From Petunia secreta (lineage: Eukaryota > Streptophyta > Magnoliopsida > Solanales > Solanaceae): 64,000 nt of DNA. Under the pieces are notes generated by a model. It did not search any database, had not been told where the DNA came from, and saw nothing but the letters and a program-made list of their open reading frames with translations. Below are positions 12,189-23,884 of this stretch, piece by piece. The stretch is from positions 27,887,001-27,951,000 of the forward strand of contig JARKIP010000017.1 in NCBI GenBank assembly GCA_029990175.1, in the 5' to 3' direction. A program made the position numbers and the translations under genes. The first letter of the stretch is position 1, and the number at the start of each line of letters is the position of its first letter.

Positions 12189-13645
12189 ATTGAACCCTCA
12201 TGCAATAAATCAGCAAAGGGTAGGAGTTCAGGATGATGCAGTTTAGCCTGGGGCTAGCGCTGCCGAAGCCTCGAGAGTTTTTGATTATGCTGACAATCCA
12301 GTTACAGAGGCCCCAGCTCTGCCAGCTCGCGATGGGAAATGGGATCAGCCTTGTTTTTCCTTCAGCCCTCTACGATGCTTTTATGAGAATCTTGACGGCG
12401 CAAATACCGCAAGAACCTCCTATTCCCTAGGCAGCTCATCAGGTTGCTGCAAATGCAGATATTCGGACTCAAGGAGTTCCTATTCCAGTTCCTGATATTG
12501 CCCCATTAAACTACGATCCATAGGCAGCATGTGTTGTGCCTCCAGTTGTTCTGACTGGTTAGCTAGCCAGGTAACAGTTCGGTCCGAGCGCCCGAAAAGG
12601 CTGCATTATTTTACCCGATTGAACATTCCGATATTCTCAAGCCATGCATCAGATAATTCCTGTAAATTTTTTTTAAAATAAATGAATTATGTCAGTGTAT
12701 CCTTCAGGCTCTTGGGTATCTCGAGCTGTATGGTGTTGATTGCACTGCTTTTTAGTTTCAGGGTCCAGCCTTGGATTGGTGGACCGCTCTTTTATTAGCT
12801 AAGCATGACATGGCTAAGCTGACTTGGTGCAAGTTTTCTCGTAGATTCGTGGAAAAGTTCCTTTCGTGCAGTGAACGAGATGAAAAGTGTTGCCAGTTTG
12901 AGTGGATTGGATAGAGTAGCCTGTCGGTTTCAGAATATGAAATTGAATTCTCTAGGATTGCTGGATATGCACTAGAACTAGTCCATGAGCCTTCTGAGAA
13001 GGTTCGAAAATTTATTGATAACGTTTCTCCTTCCTTGAGGTCCCAGATGGCTCAAGAGATTGAGGTCGGGACTTCATTTGATATTGTTGTTAATATTGCT
13101 CGGATGTATGATGCATACCATAAGTTAGAGCAGGAAAAGTCAGAGCAGGAGAGCAAGAAATCTCGTGGCCTTGGTGGACACTATAGTACCTCATTTTGAT
13201 ATAAGAGTTTTGATTATTGTGGGAGGTCACCTGCCAGGTTATCCCAGCTTGTAGCGTTTGATTCTCAGATAGTTCATCAAGATTAGACTCAGTATTCTCT
13301 TTATAGCTATCAACAGTTTATCCAACATTCATTTTTAGCCAAAAGGTGTTATCATTGTCGTGAGCTTCGTCATCTCAGGAGGAATTACCCCTTACTTCGG
13401 CATGAAGTCAGTCATTCCTCTTCTCGCCCTCAGGCACCTGCCCAGTCGTCGAGGATTTTATTTAGATCTCAATCTGCCAGAGAAATTCTCCCATCCAGTA
13501 TAGATAGTGAGCGTCGTGGCAGTGGTTCTTCAAAATGTGATTATCAGGGTAGTGGCTCAACTCAGCTACAGAGGCAGATCTATGAACTGCCATTCTGGCA
13601 GGATGTTGAGGCATCTAATTTAGTAGACTCATGTATTTCTTCTTC
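12189..13645 (+). pseudogene. Decayed gag of a Ty3/gypsy-type element
   Basis: The N-terminal leader (12189-12560) includes an ALYDAFMRIL stretch and stops. The capsid-like retrotransposon gag domain spans about 12755-13190, with WWTALLLA, FSRRFVEKF and SVSEYEIEFSRIAG. Near 13347-13388 is a zinc knuckle of form CX2CX4HX4Y, in which the last cysteine is tyrosine. An in-frame stop follows the FEWIG stretch near 12912. Gag would form the particle shell and bind the RNA, but this copy cannot give a full protein. Less decayed in places, the same gag occurs at 47468-48249 (plus), 25841-27300 (minus) and 54050-55510 (minus). The family assignment rests on the gag fold and the tRNA primer site. Confidence 0.85.
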
Positions 13646-15063
13646 CCTTACATGTGAGTAGATTTGATTCTTCCAATCGATCTGGAAATGGTTTGTCATA
13701 TCATGTTTCTATGGTTTCCTTGGATGTCGTTTCTATTAAGAATCTGTTGCGGTAGAGGGGTGAGCTTCTGGTATGATTGATTTTGGCATTTGTGAGACCC
13801 TACTAGTTTATCTGGTTTAGATGTGAGGGTTTGGGAGTTAGTGTCGGTATTGTCTACTTGGCATCTTGTTGTGCCACCTTTTGTTATTATGTCAAGTCAG
13901 TCTACCTCTCTCCTCGAAATTCAATGTTGGGAGGATGATGGGATTCTAATTTGTCACCATCAGAAAGTTTCATTGTTTCTTTTAGTGTAAAGTGATTAGT
14001 AGATAATAATCGATCTATGTGTCTTTCCTTGGTTCAAGATCCTAGTAGAGTCATATTATTCTGTGAGATGAGCTTATCTCGGCTATAAAAGAGTTTTCTG
14101 GTAATCTTTGGAGTTTCCTTCCTATAGGAAGGATAAATTGGCATGGATGTTGTTCCATAAAGCTCATTTAATATCTATTTCTTCAATTGCGATTCTTTAG
14201 CTAGCTCGACTCGGAATTAGTCTAGCTCTGGTGGCCAAACAAATAAGAAGATGAGCTTCTTGAAGCTCTAATTATTTCTATCTTCAGTCCATTGCCATCT
14301 CTTCTTTGTCCGGCACTAGTGAGCTTGGGCGGTTAGTAGCCGCTTGTGATGTTCCCTATATTGAGCCAGAGTGCGTGTCAAGGTAGTCGGATAAGCACAT
14401 TGTTGTTTTTCAAGGCTACTAAGGGTAATGAGAGGCGTCATTTGACTCCTGAATTGATCCATTAGGCGGTAATGTTTATGGCAAAGATATGGAGTAGTTA
14501 AATTGAGAGTTGTAGCTGTTTGGGACTCGAGTAGGTAATTTGGTAGCTTAGGTCTGAGCCACATTCTGTTTTTAGATGAGTCTTCCTTAGTCTAGCAGAC
14601 TGTGCGAGGATGACTATTTCTATTCAAATTAGTTGTATGAGATTATGCTCTAAGTGGAGGAGTCTTCTTCCAATACTGAGTGCTCAATATTAAATCTCTA
14701 AGGCATTGCTGAAGCGTAACCTAATTCTTAATCTCATCGACCTGTTCTATATCGATGAGGTGATTCATCAGCGAAATCATGTTAATCTATCCAGAGTTCA
14801 CTATATCTTCATTCCAAAAAATGTTGGACTCTCTTCTCGTGATCGAGGAAGGGTCCGCTTAGTCAGAATAAGCTGGGCAATGGTGTTATGATATTATCCA
14901 GATATATTTTATTCAAAAAGTTTGGTTTGCGTCTTATAATTCTGATATTGTAATCATGAGAAAATGTCTATGGAGTAGTTTATGAAGGTCGTGCAAGTTC
15001 TATTATTATCTGTGTGAATTTTTCTTTAGACTCAAGCTCGTTCGAGAACGAATGAGAGTCTAA
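13646..15063 (+). mobile_element. Non-coding internal region of the unit-1 element
   Basis: This follows gag where pol would be expected, but six-frame reading gives only short unrelated frames. The same DNA occurs at 2575-4064, in the inverted internal parts at 24711-25840 and at 30792-31385, so it belongs to the element family and is not captured host sequence in this copy. Confidence 0.75.
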
Positions 15064-15074
15064 GTAAAGGAGAA
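15064..15074 (+). other. Polypurine tract of the unit-1 element
   Basis: AGTAAAGGAGAA-type purines end immediately before the 3' LTR at 15075. Confidence 0.8.
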
Positions 15075-17418
15075 TGAAATGACCTCGGCCAGTCGTTTCA
15101 GGAGTTAGGACTCCGATTTTTATGCCGATAGTCTTAAAAGCTCCGTAAGGTCCATTAGGACTTGTCTGTAAAATTTGAGCTAAATCAGACCTCGTTTGGT
15201 AGGTATCGGAAAAAGGTTTCTGTTTTCGTTGTCGGTAAATCTTAAAAAGAGGTTTTCGAACTCGAGTTTGGCAAATGAGCTCCGATTCGAAATCGGAAAG
15301 TGTCGTTAGGTTCGTATGGTCATTTGTGACCTGTGCAAACTTTTGGAAATGAATTTCGAGGTTGTTCGGATAGTTTCCACTAAAGTCCCGAAAGTAAGAA
15401 CTGCTCCTTTTTGTTTAATTCGTATCTTGAGTTTTGGGAATCTGATTCGAGATACGTCTTAGCGAGTACGTCATATAAATTTTGTGTAACTTACTCGACA
15501 AATTTGTGATCATTCCTAATTTTGTAGGGTTCCATTATAATTTTAGTCTCAACAGCAAGTATTCAAAATAAAAGAAAGATTTAAAAACATACAAAACAAA
15601 AAAAAAGGAAAAGAAATAAAAAGGAAAAATCAAAGGCGGTGGATATATATGGCTAAGGATATGTATCCTTAGCTTAAGATTAAAAGAAAACAAAATGAAA
15701 GAAAAAGAGAAACGAGGACAGAATCTAGAACAAGAGAACACAGCAAAATTATCAGAAAAATAGAGAAAGGAAAGGAAAAGCTGAAGGAAAGTAAATGGAA
15801 TTTTCACCCCGAAATATCCGGGTAATGATATTAATTCATTATTTCAGTTTATTATGTGAGTTTGAATATATTTTAACTGTAGAAATTGGGATATCAGACA
15901 TCGTTCTAATAAGTTAAATTGATAGTTTAAAGGAGTTAATTGGATTCCGATAATGGAATAGATTATATATTCGAACTAAGGAGGTTATGGCAACCTATAA
16001 ATGTAATTTATTTAGAGTTTGATTATGTGATTTTGAACCATGTACGTAGGCCTGGACTGCGTATCGCGTATGCGAATAGGGTGCCGAGCTCTCACCTGGA
16101 TTGTTCTAAAACGTAAGGAATGAAGCCTTTAACCTTATTTGATATATTTTTCTACTTATTGAATAGAACGGGATCGTTTGGCAATGAATCTAAAGGAAAA
16201 AGCGGTTATTGAACTGCAGTTCTACTTTAGAACAAGGTAACTGATTATATCCATTTCTTTTGTGGTATTTGGCCTTATGGATATTCTACCACGTGTCTCT
16301 TGTGCGTGTAACTGGCGATAAGCGTACTTATTACGCCTTAGCTTTGTATTTACATTGTATATTATATGTTATGCGTTGTTGTTGGTATTGCATTGAGCAT
16401 AGAAGCATTGTACTTTGGTTATGATCTTGACATATATTTCCTGGTAGTCGATGAGAGTCCCGCGCCGGTGAAGGGTCATTATTGCATATACTTCCTGGTA
16501 GTCTTTGAGAGTCTCGCGCCGGTGAAGGGTCATCCTTGCATCATATTTAGGGTAGGAGTGTTCCACCCCAGGAGCAGGAGTATTCCGCTTCTTGCATCAT
16601 ATTGAGGGTGCGAGGATTCTGCTCCTTGCATCATATTGAGGGTAGGAGGATTCTGCCCTAGGAGCAGGAGGATTACACTCTTTGCATCACATTGAGGGTA
16701 GAAGGATTCCGCCCTGGAGTAGGAGGATTCCGCTCAATTCATTTGGCACATATGACCCCATTCATCATACTGCATTCATTTCATTGCACCGACTGTTGTG
16801 TATTGTGTGACTTATTGCGATGTTTTGTGTATGTATCATGCATTTCTGGTTGTTGATATATTTCTGGATCGTATCCTTGGTTGTTTATGAGTTTATGGTT
16901 TCTTACGTGTTTCCAGCTATTATCTGGCTCTACATTTTTATTGTTGAAAGAAGGTGAATTTGATTTATCTATGTTCTTCTCTCTGGCTAGCCAGCCTTCA
17001 CTTTTTGAGTCCTTTCGACTCACCCTCTATTTTAATTTATTTCGTTTCGGCAGGTTCGCTCTACGATTGAGTTCGCCACGTTGTTGAGGAGCTAAGACGA
17101 CTTCAGTTGTCAGGGTGAGCCAGCTTTTGTTCAGGATGGCCACCAATTTTATGTTTATTAGCTCAATTGTATTTTTCTCCCTTTCAGGAGATGTTTTAAA
17201 TTCATTTGTATTCTTAGATGTCTGTCTGGATAACCCTAAACCTAGTATATTGGGTAGTCAATAGTAATTTCTTTTGTACATCTTAGAAGTATCAGTATGT
17301 CTCTGCTTTTCTAAGTCTTGTTCTTATTTATGAATTGAATATATATTTAGTTTCCTGATGGGTCTAGGGGAGGATGTCGGGTGCTCGCACGGCCAGGCCA
17401 GAAATTCGGGTCTTGTCA
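15075..17418 (+). mobile_element. 3' LTR of the unit-1 element
   Basis: It matches 9781-11985 through its length and ends in TCTTGTCA, where the 5' LTR ends in TCGTGTCA. It has gained extra GGAGGATTC-type repeats at 16545-16735, which explains its greater length of 2,344 bp. Confidence 0.9.
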
Positions 17419-17956
17419 TTAGCTCTCCTGGATAGAGTACGGACTAAAAAAGTCTTACTCAACTGAGGTATTAATGTAGATGGTGCTTGTGTGTTTTGTC
17501 AAGTTCACTCTGAAACCATCCAGCACTTATATTTTGATTATGGTTTTTCTAAGACATTCTTAACTGGCTAAAGCACAAAAGGAACATCATGAACTGGGAA
17601 TCAGAATGCAAATGGGTACAAAAAGAAGCAAGAAAGAGGGGCCCGCAAGGAACACTTCTGAAAGCTTCTTTCACTATTGTTGTGTATGCTCTTTGGATAG
17701 AAAGGAACACTTGTTTATATCAGAACAAAATGAGAGACAAGAACACAATGTTACATGAACATAAGACGTCTATGTGCATCAGAGTTAGGAGGAATAGGAA
17801 CCTCTTTGATTTTATTTGTACTTTATAGTAGATAATAGACAGGATATATGTTTAGGTGAATAGGCTGCAAATCAGAGAAGGGCACAAGCGATTGGTGGCA
17901 CTTGGCTTTGTAACGAAAAACATGGTGATTAATATAATTCTTTATTGCCAAAAAAA
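17419..17956 (+). mobile_element. LINE relic, downstream half with 3' end (unit 1)
   Basis: The reading resumes with the reverse-transcriptase C-terminal zinc-binding region (CVFCQVHSE, then HLYF near 17530) and an open stretch at 17589-17828 ending in NLFDFICTL. A 3' untranslated part follows and ends in TTGCC plus an A run at 17950-17956. The right target copy CAAATTATT is 17959-17967. Bases 17761-17765 (ATAAG) are the unfilled counterpart of the site used by the unit-3 insertion at 50170. Confidence 0.87.
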
Positions 17957-17958
17957 TG

Positions 17959-18978
17959 CAAATTATTAAAAATTTATACTTTGTGCTTTGCACGAACTAG
18001 CGCGCATGTGTATTTATGCATATATGAATTAAATATAAGATTTTTCTCCATAGGTTATCGTGGGATTTAACTAAAAATGTTTTAAGACTTTTGTAACAAA
18101 AAAAAAACTCTATCTTTACAAAAGATTGATTTCAGCTTGTAAATATAAAAAAATGAACAAACTAAACTAAAGTATCTTTTAGCCTTTCTTTTTTCCCAGA
18201 AAATACTTATTTTTAGACGTCAAGAAGAGAAATATTTTTTTTTGTTACACACTTAAAAAAATTCAATTTTTTGTACAAAAAATTACGTATCCAAAAGAAG
18301 AAAGCACAAAAATAATTATTATGAAATTAAAATTTTGTATATACTAAGGAGAGTATGAAATAATGCACTAAATATAAGATTTCCTTTTATATTATAAAAA
18401 TATCAAAAAATCATAAGTTAGTGTTCAAATTTTTCAGAAGATACAATCATAAAGAATATTAGGGTGAGAGAAAAAGAAATATTTTTATACATTCTATGCA
18501 TTTGGGAAGGTAAAACATAATTAACTACACCAAGAGAGAATGAAATTCAAAATTTGAACCTTTTTTTTCATGAAGGATATAATGGGTACAAAAATTGTAG
18601 AAAGTGTCTATTATACCCTCAGTCCCCTAGTGAAATAACTTAATATCCCTATTATGTCCGCGAAATGTATGGTCAAATATCATTTTCTATAAATATTAAT
18701 CCCTCTATTCCACAAGGATGACATGATTCGGATTTTGAGAGTTAAATGAGTTTTTCTTTGACCGTAATATTTAACTTAACTGTTCTTTGTCAAAATTTAC
18801 GGTCAAAGTTTAGAAGTTTGATCCTCGAAATTGGAATCAAATCATTCTTTGACTCACAAAATTCTAACTGTATCACATAAATTGAGAGGGAAAGGGTAAA
18901 TATAACTCCAAGAATCGTAAGGCCAATTCTTTTCAATGGAGTATAATATACAAAACTATTAAGTGGTTAAATAAATTC
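17959..18978. repeat. Spacer Y of unit 1
   Basis: AT-rich DNA downstream of the J-domain gene, repeated at 36984-38047 and 58421-59505 with high similarity. No gene is seen. It contains a MITE-like segment at 18700-18891 and probably the gene's 3' untranslated region next to 18978. Confidence 0.85.
18700..18891. mobile_element. MITE-like inverted-repeat segment in spacer Y
   Basis: The segment starts TCCCTCTATTCC and ends AATTGAGAGGGA, imperfect inverted ends of the kind seen in small plant MITEs that begin with CTCCCTC. The sub-terminal parts are also partly complementary. Copies are at 37732-37922 and 59188-59379. It was present before the units duplicated. No clear target duplication is preserved. 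Confidence 0.5.
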
Positions 18979-19497
18979 CTACAGATTTTTTTTCCTAAGT
19001 TTCTCCTTTAGAAATTGCAACCAGCACTGATCAGTCTCCCAATTTCGAAAAGTATAGCAGGGGGAATATGGACTAACTATACCACTCCGTCGGCTCCGAA
19101 ACACGCGCCGATCATAATTGATGTGCCGATCATAATCGGCACGCTTTTCATGATCTGATAGCGTACAATAAGCAGCATGAATCTTCATGAACTCATCTGC
19201 TGACATGTCCTTTGCAGCAACATCTGGATGATAAACTCTAGCTAATCTCCTATACGCTGCCTTGATCTCCTCGCTCGTTGCGTTCATCGAAATTCCAAGA
19301 GTTTCGTAAAACGAACCCGCCGGAGACGTAGAAACTGACGGCGCTGATGTGATGGTGCAGGTTGTCGCAAATGCGTCGGAGAAGGAAGTAGATTTCTGTT
19401 GGAGTTTGATGAATGACGGCGGTGAGAGAATGGGACAGTCGCTAAAGAAAAATGAGCTGGACGGCAGTGATGGCTGACGGAATGAAGTGGAAATCAT
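18979..19497 (-). CDS. Plastid J-domain co-chaperone, DnaJ11-like, copy 1 (stop codon lost)
   Basis: The predicted protein has 172 residues. Residues 1-55 are rich in Ser, Thr and Phe with few acids, as in a plastid transit peptide. The J domain is about 62-125, beginning SFYETLGIS, with helix II IKAAYRRLARVY, the HPD motif at 90-92 that stimulates the Hsp70 ATPase, and helix III EFMKIHAAYCTLSD. The C-terminal RNWETDQCW is typical of this small stromal family. Copy 3 stops after that motif, while here the TAG has become TTG, adding 13 residues. The start at 19497 was chosen because an in-frame ATG at 19611 lies upstream of the likely TATA box. There are nine substitutions from copy 3 over 159 residues. 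There is no intron. It may be functional or an early pseudogene; transcript data are lacking. Confidence 0.9.
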   Translation of the reverse strand: MISTSFRQPSLPSSSFFFSDCPILSPPSFIKLQQKSTSFSDAFATTCTITSAPSVSTSPAGSFYETLGISMNATSEEIKAAYRRLARVYHPDVAAKDMSADEFMKIHAAYCTLSDHEKRADYDRHINYDRRVFRSRRSGIVSPYSPCYTFRNWETDQCWLQFLKEKLRKKNL

Positions 19498-19548
19498 TTT
19501 TGAGAGTATAAAATAAGATTTGATAAGAATGGGAATATGGAAAGAAGC

Positions 19549-19562
19549 TACGCATATATAGA
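19549..19562 (-). promoter_or_regulatory. Likely TATA box of J-domain copy 1
   Basis: On the minus strand, CTATATATGCG lies about 55-60 bases before the start codon and follows a CT-rich run. The same element is kept at 60041-60054 for copy 3. This spacing predicts a short leader and argues against the longer N-terminus from 19611. Confidence 0.6.
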
Positions 19563-21589
19563 GAGAGATTATGTTAGGGATATTTTGGACAACAGGTATA
19601 ACTGCACGCACTCATTTCGGCTTAATCTGTTGAATATTTTTTTAAAAAAAAATCTAATTCAACTTATACCAACCAATAAATATGTGCCATTTGTTTATGA
19701 ATATACACTATTATCAGTCAACCATTGTTAATATACATTCACTATTAATTGCTTCACTTTACCATAATTAATTGTTATAATTAAATGTAAACATCTGGTG
19801 TGAATAAATTTTTATCCATCTATCTTCTCACTTCTCAAAATTCTGAATATGTCCAATTCGATATTTGTCATTTGATAGTCTTTATCCCTTTGGATGAAGA
19901 CATAGCATTGAACGTAGGTACACATTCTTTTAGGCGTGTGAGGATAGGTGTGGGTATTTTTCAAGCGTTAATAACCACATAAATATATACCATATTGTAT
20001 TTGTTTTCATGGTGTATTTTCTTGCTTCTTACCTTCTTTATATACAACAAAATGCAGTGTGGATAAACTTTACACATCTATCTTCTTGCTTCTCAATCTT
20101 CTGAATATGTCAAGTTCGATATATTTAATTTGATAGTCTTTATCCCTATGGATGCAGACTTAGCAATGAACGTAGGTACACATTATTTTAGGCTTGTGAG
20201 GTTAGGCGTGGGTATTTTTCAAGCATTAATAACCACATAAATATGTACCATATTGTATTTATTTTCATTGTGTATTTTCTGGTTTCTTAGCTTCTTTATA
20301 TACTACAAAATGCATGTTATATTCCCAAGTTTGTGGTATTTGCAATGACTATTTGTTGTAATTGTGTAGAACTCCATTATTTTAGACAAATCTAAAATCT
20401 TAGCCAAAACAATAGAGTTCCAACTCTATATTTATTTTTATTTCCTCTTCATATGCAATTATTTCAACTTGCAGGTAATTTTACAGACAGTTTAAACAAT
20501 TTTCAAAAAAAAAAAGAGTACTATATTTCTACAAATTTTACGTCCATTATTACAATATAGGAGTAATAATAGCGACAATTATATTCTGTATCAACTATAT
20601 TGGTAAAATCCTGGCACGAACACGTGTCAACCGAAGCGTGGAATTTAAATTGTCAGTCACAGAGAGTCTCATCATGCGACCATCAAAGATATGATTCGAA
20701 GCTACATCATCTGAAAAGGAGAAAGCTTGGAGTGTTCGAGCGAAGCAACTCAAGACAATCCATAACTGAAAATACCCACTGATCTAACATTCATGAGGGG
20801 AGCAGATTAAGGGTCTCCCACAATCAGGCCGTGGGAGATGTGGCCTTTTTAGTATTAAGAACCAGGAAGGAAGTTAGGTCAAGTTGTTGCATAGATGAGA
20901 TATCATAGTCAAGCAATGTTTCATTCAGAAAAGCAACAATACAAGTTTTATGTTTGTGGAGACAGAGAAGGAAATTAGGTCAAGTTTCCATGACATGATT
21001 GGCTTTGAATTATAGATCATACGAAATGATCGCGCTTATAAATATTAGAGTGACATTGACAGTATTAACATTTTTATTCTATCAAAGCAATGGAAATTAG
21101 TACTCTTATATCTAAATGTCGGCTAACTGTGTTGAAATAAGGAATATTTTCAACCAGTAGTGCATGAATGGTCAACCAATGTGAGCTGACGCTTAAAATT
21201 GATAGCAATGAAAATCACACGCATATATATGGTACCTTTCACAATCCTTTACCAAACGTACACTTATTGCCTTCTATGAATCAAATAATCAAATACTACT
21301 TGTATTGTCTTTCAAAAACTGAGAAAAGCTATAAGCACCCTCTTCAGCTTTGAATTACATTTTCAGTACTATATACCCGATCTTTGAAGTTTTCTGTTAC
21401 TCACCTATAGTTCTAAGTGGAACTAAAATATTCATACGTGCTGACGTGGCTGAGGAGGGTATTTCATTTTATGCCACGTTACTAAGGTCTTTTGAGGGGG
21501 GCGGGGGGATAGATCTTGGATTTGTTGATTTTACCGATCTTGACCTTGCCTTTTCTTAATGGCAGAATCAAGTTGTTTATTCTTTTAAG
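19563..21589. repeat. Spacer X of unit 2, left part, upstream of J-domain copy 1
   Basis: Homologous to 6301-8040 and 41754-43410, and to 60060-61013. It holds the 259-bp tandem duplication at 19798-20320 and the degenerate hairpin at 20815-20837. About 30 bases at its right end (21569-21594) are absent from units 1, 3 and 4. No gene is seen. Confidence 0.85.
19798..20320. repeat. 259-bp tandem duplication in the J-gene upstream region
   Basis: Copies start at 19798 (GTGTGAATAAAT) and 20057 (GTGTGGATAAAC). The X next to copy 3 has the same arrangement (60284 and 60542). The X stretches of units 1 and 3 that follow the retroelement ends carry it once. Confidence 0.85.
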
Positions 21590-21601
21590 CGTACACTAAT
21601 A

Positions 21602-23480
21602 CGATCCCCGCAACCCAGAATACGAGCCAGAAATATATAGATAAATAAGCAATGCACGTATAAGCAGAACAATAGTTATGTACCACAAGTCTATACAATG
21701 GTATGAAATGAGATGAAATGAAATGATGCAAAGGGTCACATGTGCCCGTAATCCCATCCCGAAGCGGAATACTCCTGCATTCGAGGGGAATCCAATCTGA
21801 TAACCAACTGGAGCGAAATACTCCTGCTCCTGGGGCGGAATACTCCTGCACCCGATATAATATAAACCAGAGGCGGAATACTCCTGCACTCTCCTGGGGC
21901 AGAATACTCCTGCACCCGATATAATGTAAACCAGAGGCGGAATACTCCTGCACTCAATATCTGACATAAGAGCGGAATACTCCTGCTCTTGGGGCGGAAT
22001 CCTCCTGCACCTGGGGCGGAATACTCCTGCTTCTGGGGCGGAATACTCCTGCACCCAATATGATATGCAATGTAATGCATATGAATGACATATAATGCAT
22101 ATGAATGCAATGTGATGCAATAATAACTCTTCACCGGCGCGGGACTCTCATCGACAGCCGGGAAGTAGATGCCAACTCAAAGCCAAAGTACAATACTCAG
22201 ATTCTCAATGCAATACCAATAACAAGACATAACATATAATATAGAATGTAAATCCAAAGCTAAGGCATAATGAGTACGCCTATCGGCAACTACACACATA
22301 AGGACCACGTGGTAGAAAATCCACGAGGCCAGGTGCCTCCAAAGAAATGGATATAAACACTTACCTCTTCCAAAAGTTAGTACGGCTAATCAACAACCGC
22401 TTTATCCTTTGGTTTTCTTGCCAAACGATCCCACTCTATTCAATAAGTAGAAAAATATATCAATTAAGGCTAAAGGCTTCATTCCTCACATCTTAGGGAA
22501 ATTCGGTTAGGAACCTGATACCCTATTTGCATACGCAATACGCAGGTCAGGCCTATGTACAGGGTTTAAGGTCACATAACCAAACTCCAAATAAATTACA
22601 TTTATATGTTGCCCATAACTCACTGAGTACGAATATATAATTAATTCCACTATCGGGGTCCATTTGACCCTTTAAACTATTAATTAAACTTATTGAAACG
22701 ATGTCTAATATTCCAATTTTTACCGTTGAAACATATTCAAACACACGTAATACACTCAAATAATGCATTAAGATCATTACCTGAATATTTCGGAGTAAAA
22801 ATTCTACTTTTCTCCGGCTCTTTTCATATTTTCTGGCAATTTTTCCATTTGCGCCTCACCTTTCCCGTTTTCATTCATTTCTCTGTTTCTAATACCATCC
22901 TTAGCTAAGCTAAGGACACCGGCTCATTTATTTCTTTCCTTTTATCATTTTCTTTCCTTTCTGTCTTTTTCTCTTTTTCTTTTCTTTTATTTTCTTTTCG
23001 CGACAAAATTAAAACGGTATCCTGTAATATTCGAAATAATTCCAACTTTTGCATACAAGTTATACAAAATATATGTAACATACTCGCGAAGGCGGATCTC
23101 AAATCGGGTTCCCGAAACTCAAGATGCGAATTTAAATGAAAAAAAGTCAAATTATTTAACTTTCGGTATTTTAGCGGAAACTAGCCGAACAACATCGAAA
23201 TTCACTTTCGAAAGTTCACAAAGGTCATAAATAATCATACGAACCCAACGGCGCTTTCGGATTTTGAATCGGAGCTCATTCGGCAAAACCGAGCTCGAAA
23301 ATTTCTTTTTTAATATTTATCGCCAATAAAAACTGAAACCTTCTTCCGATGCCTACCAAACGAGGTCTGATTTAGCTCAAATTTTACAGACATGTCTTAA
23401 TGGACATTACGAATATTTTAAAATTATCGACACGACAATCGGAGTCCTAACTTCCGAACCGACTGACCGAGGTCGTTTCA
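21602..23480 (-). mobile_element. 3' LTR of the unit-2 element, outer end missing
   Basis: It begins abruptly at CGATCCCCGCAACCC, which in complete LTRs closes the 35-bp repeat array, and ends in the family U3 end GGTCGTTTCA. It matches 33565-35456 closely, including the minisatellite at 21770-22070, consistent with the two LTRs of one element. Confidence 0.88.
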
Positions 23481-23494
23481 TTTTCCTCCACTTA
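23481..23494 (-). other. Polypurine tract of the unit-2 element
   Basis: TTTTCCTCCACTTA on the plus strand is the complement of a purine tract directly inside the 3' LTR. Confidence 0.7.
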
Positions 23495-23884
23495 AACTCT
23501 CGTTCGTCCTCGAACGAGCCTTAATCTAAAGCAAGATTCACGGTGATAACAAAAGAACTTGCACGACCTTCATAAACTATCCTACAGAATTTTTCTCATG
23601 ATTACAAAATTAAAACTATAACACGAACACCGAACTCTTGGAATAAAACATATCTGGATAATATGATAACACCATTGCCCGGATTATTCTGACTAAGATG
23701 ATCCTTCCTCGATCACGAGAGGAGAGTTCTACAGTTTTGAAACAAAGATACACGGAACTTTGAATGGGTTGACATGATTAAGCCGATAATCACCTCTTCA
23801 ATATACCTTTCGATATAGAACAAGTCGATGGAACTAGGAATTAGCTCACACTTGATGCAATAGGGGAAGCTTTTGAAGTACCTT

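Larger units (their letters stand above)
9781..17418 (+). mobile_element. Ty3/gypsy-type gag-only LTR element splitting the LINE (unit 1)
   Basis: Layout: 5' LTR 9781-11985, primer site 11988-11999, decayed gag 12189-13645, non-coding internal DNA, polypurine tract 15064-15074, 3' LTR 15075-17418. The flanks are TTGGA (9776-9780) and TTAGC (17419-17423). These read as two decayed copies of one 5-bp target, because joining the LINE halves across a single copy restores the phase of the LINE frame. No protease, reverse transcriptase, RNase H or integrase was seen, so mobility would have depended on enzymes supplied elsewhere. The LTRs differ by many changes, so the insertion is old. The unit-3 counterpart at 45087-49809 shares the insertion point and the same altered flanks. 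Confidence 0.92.

Noticed and set aside
17589..17828. Stand-alone small host protein
   Set aside because: It is the C-terminal part of the LINE reverse-transcriptase frame, continuous with the zinc-binding region just upstream and repeated in unit 3.
19498..19611. 38-residue N-terminal extension of J-domain copy 1 (and of copy 3, to 60099)
   Set aside because: The upstream ATG lies above the likely TATA box, and the extension does not resemble a transit peptide start. The shorter start gives a typical Ser/Thr-rich N-terminus.
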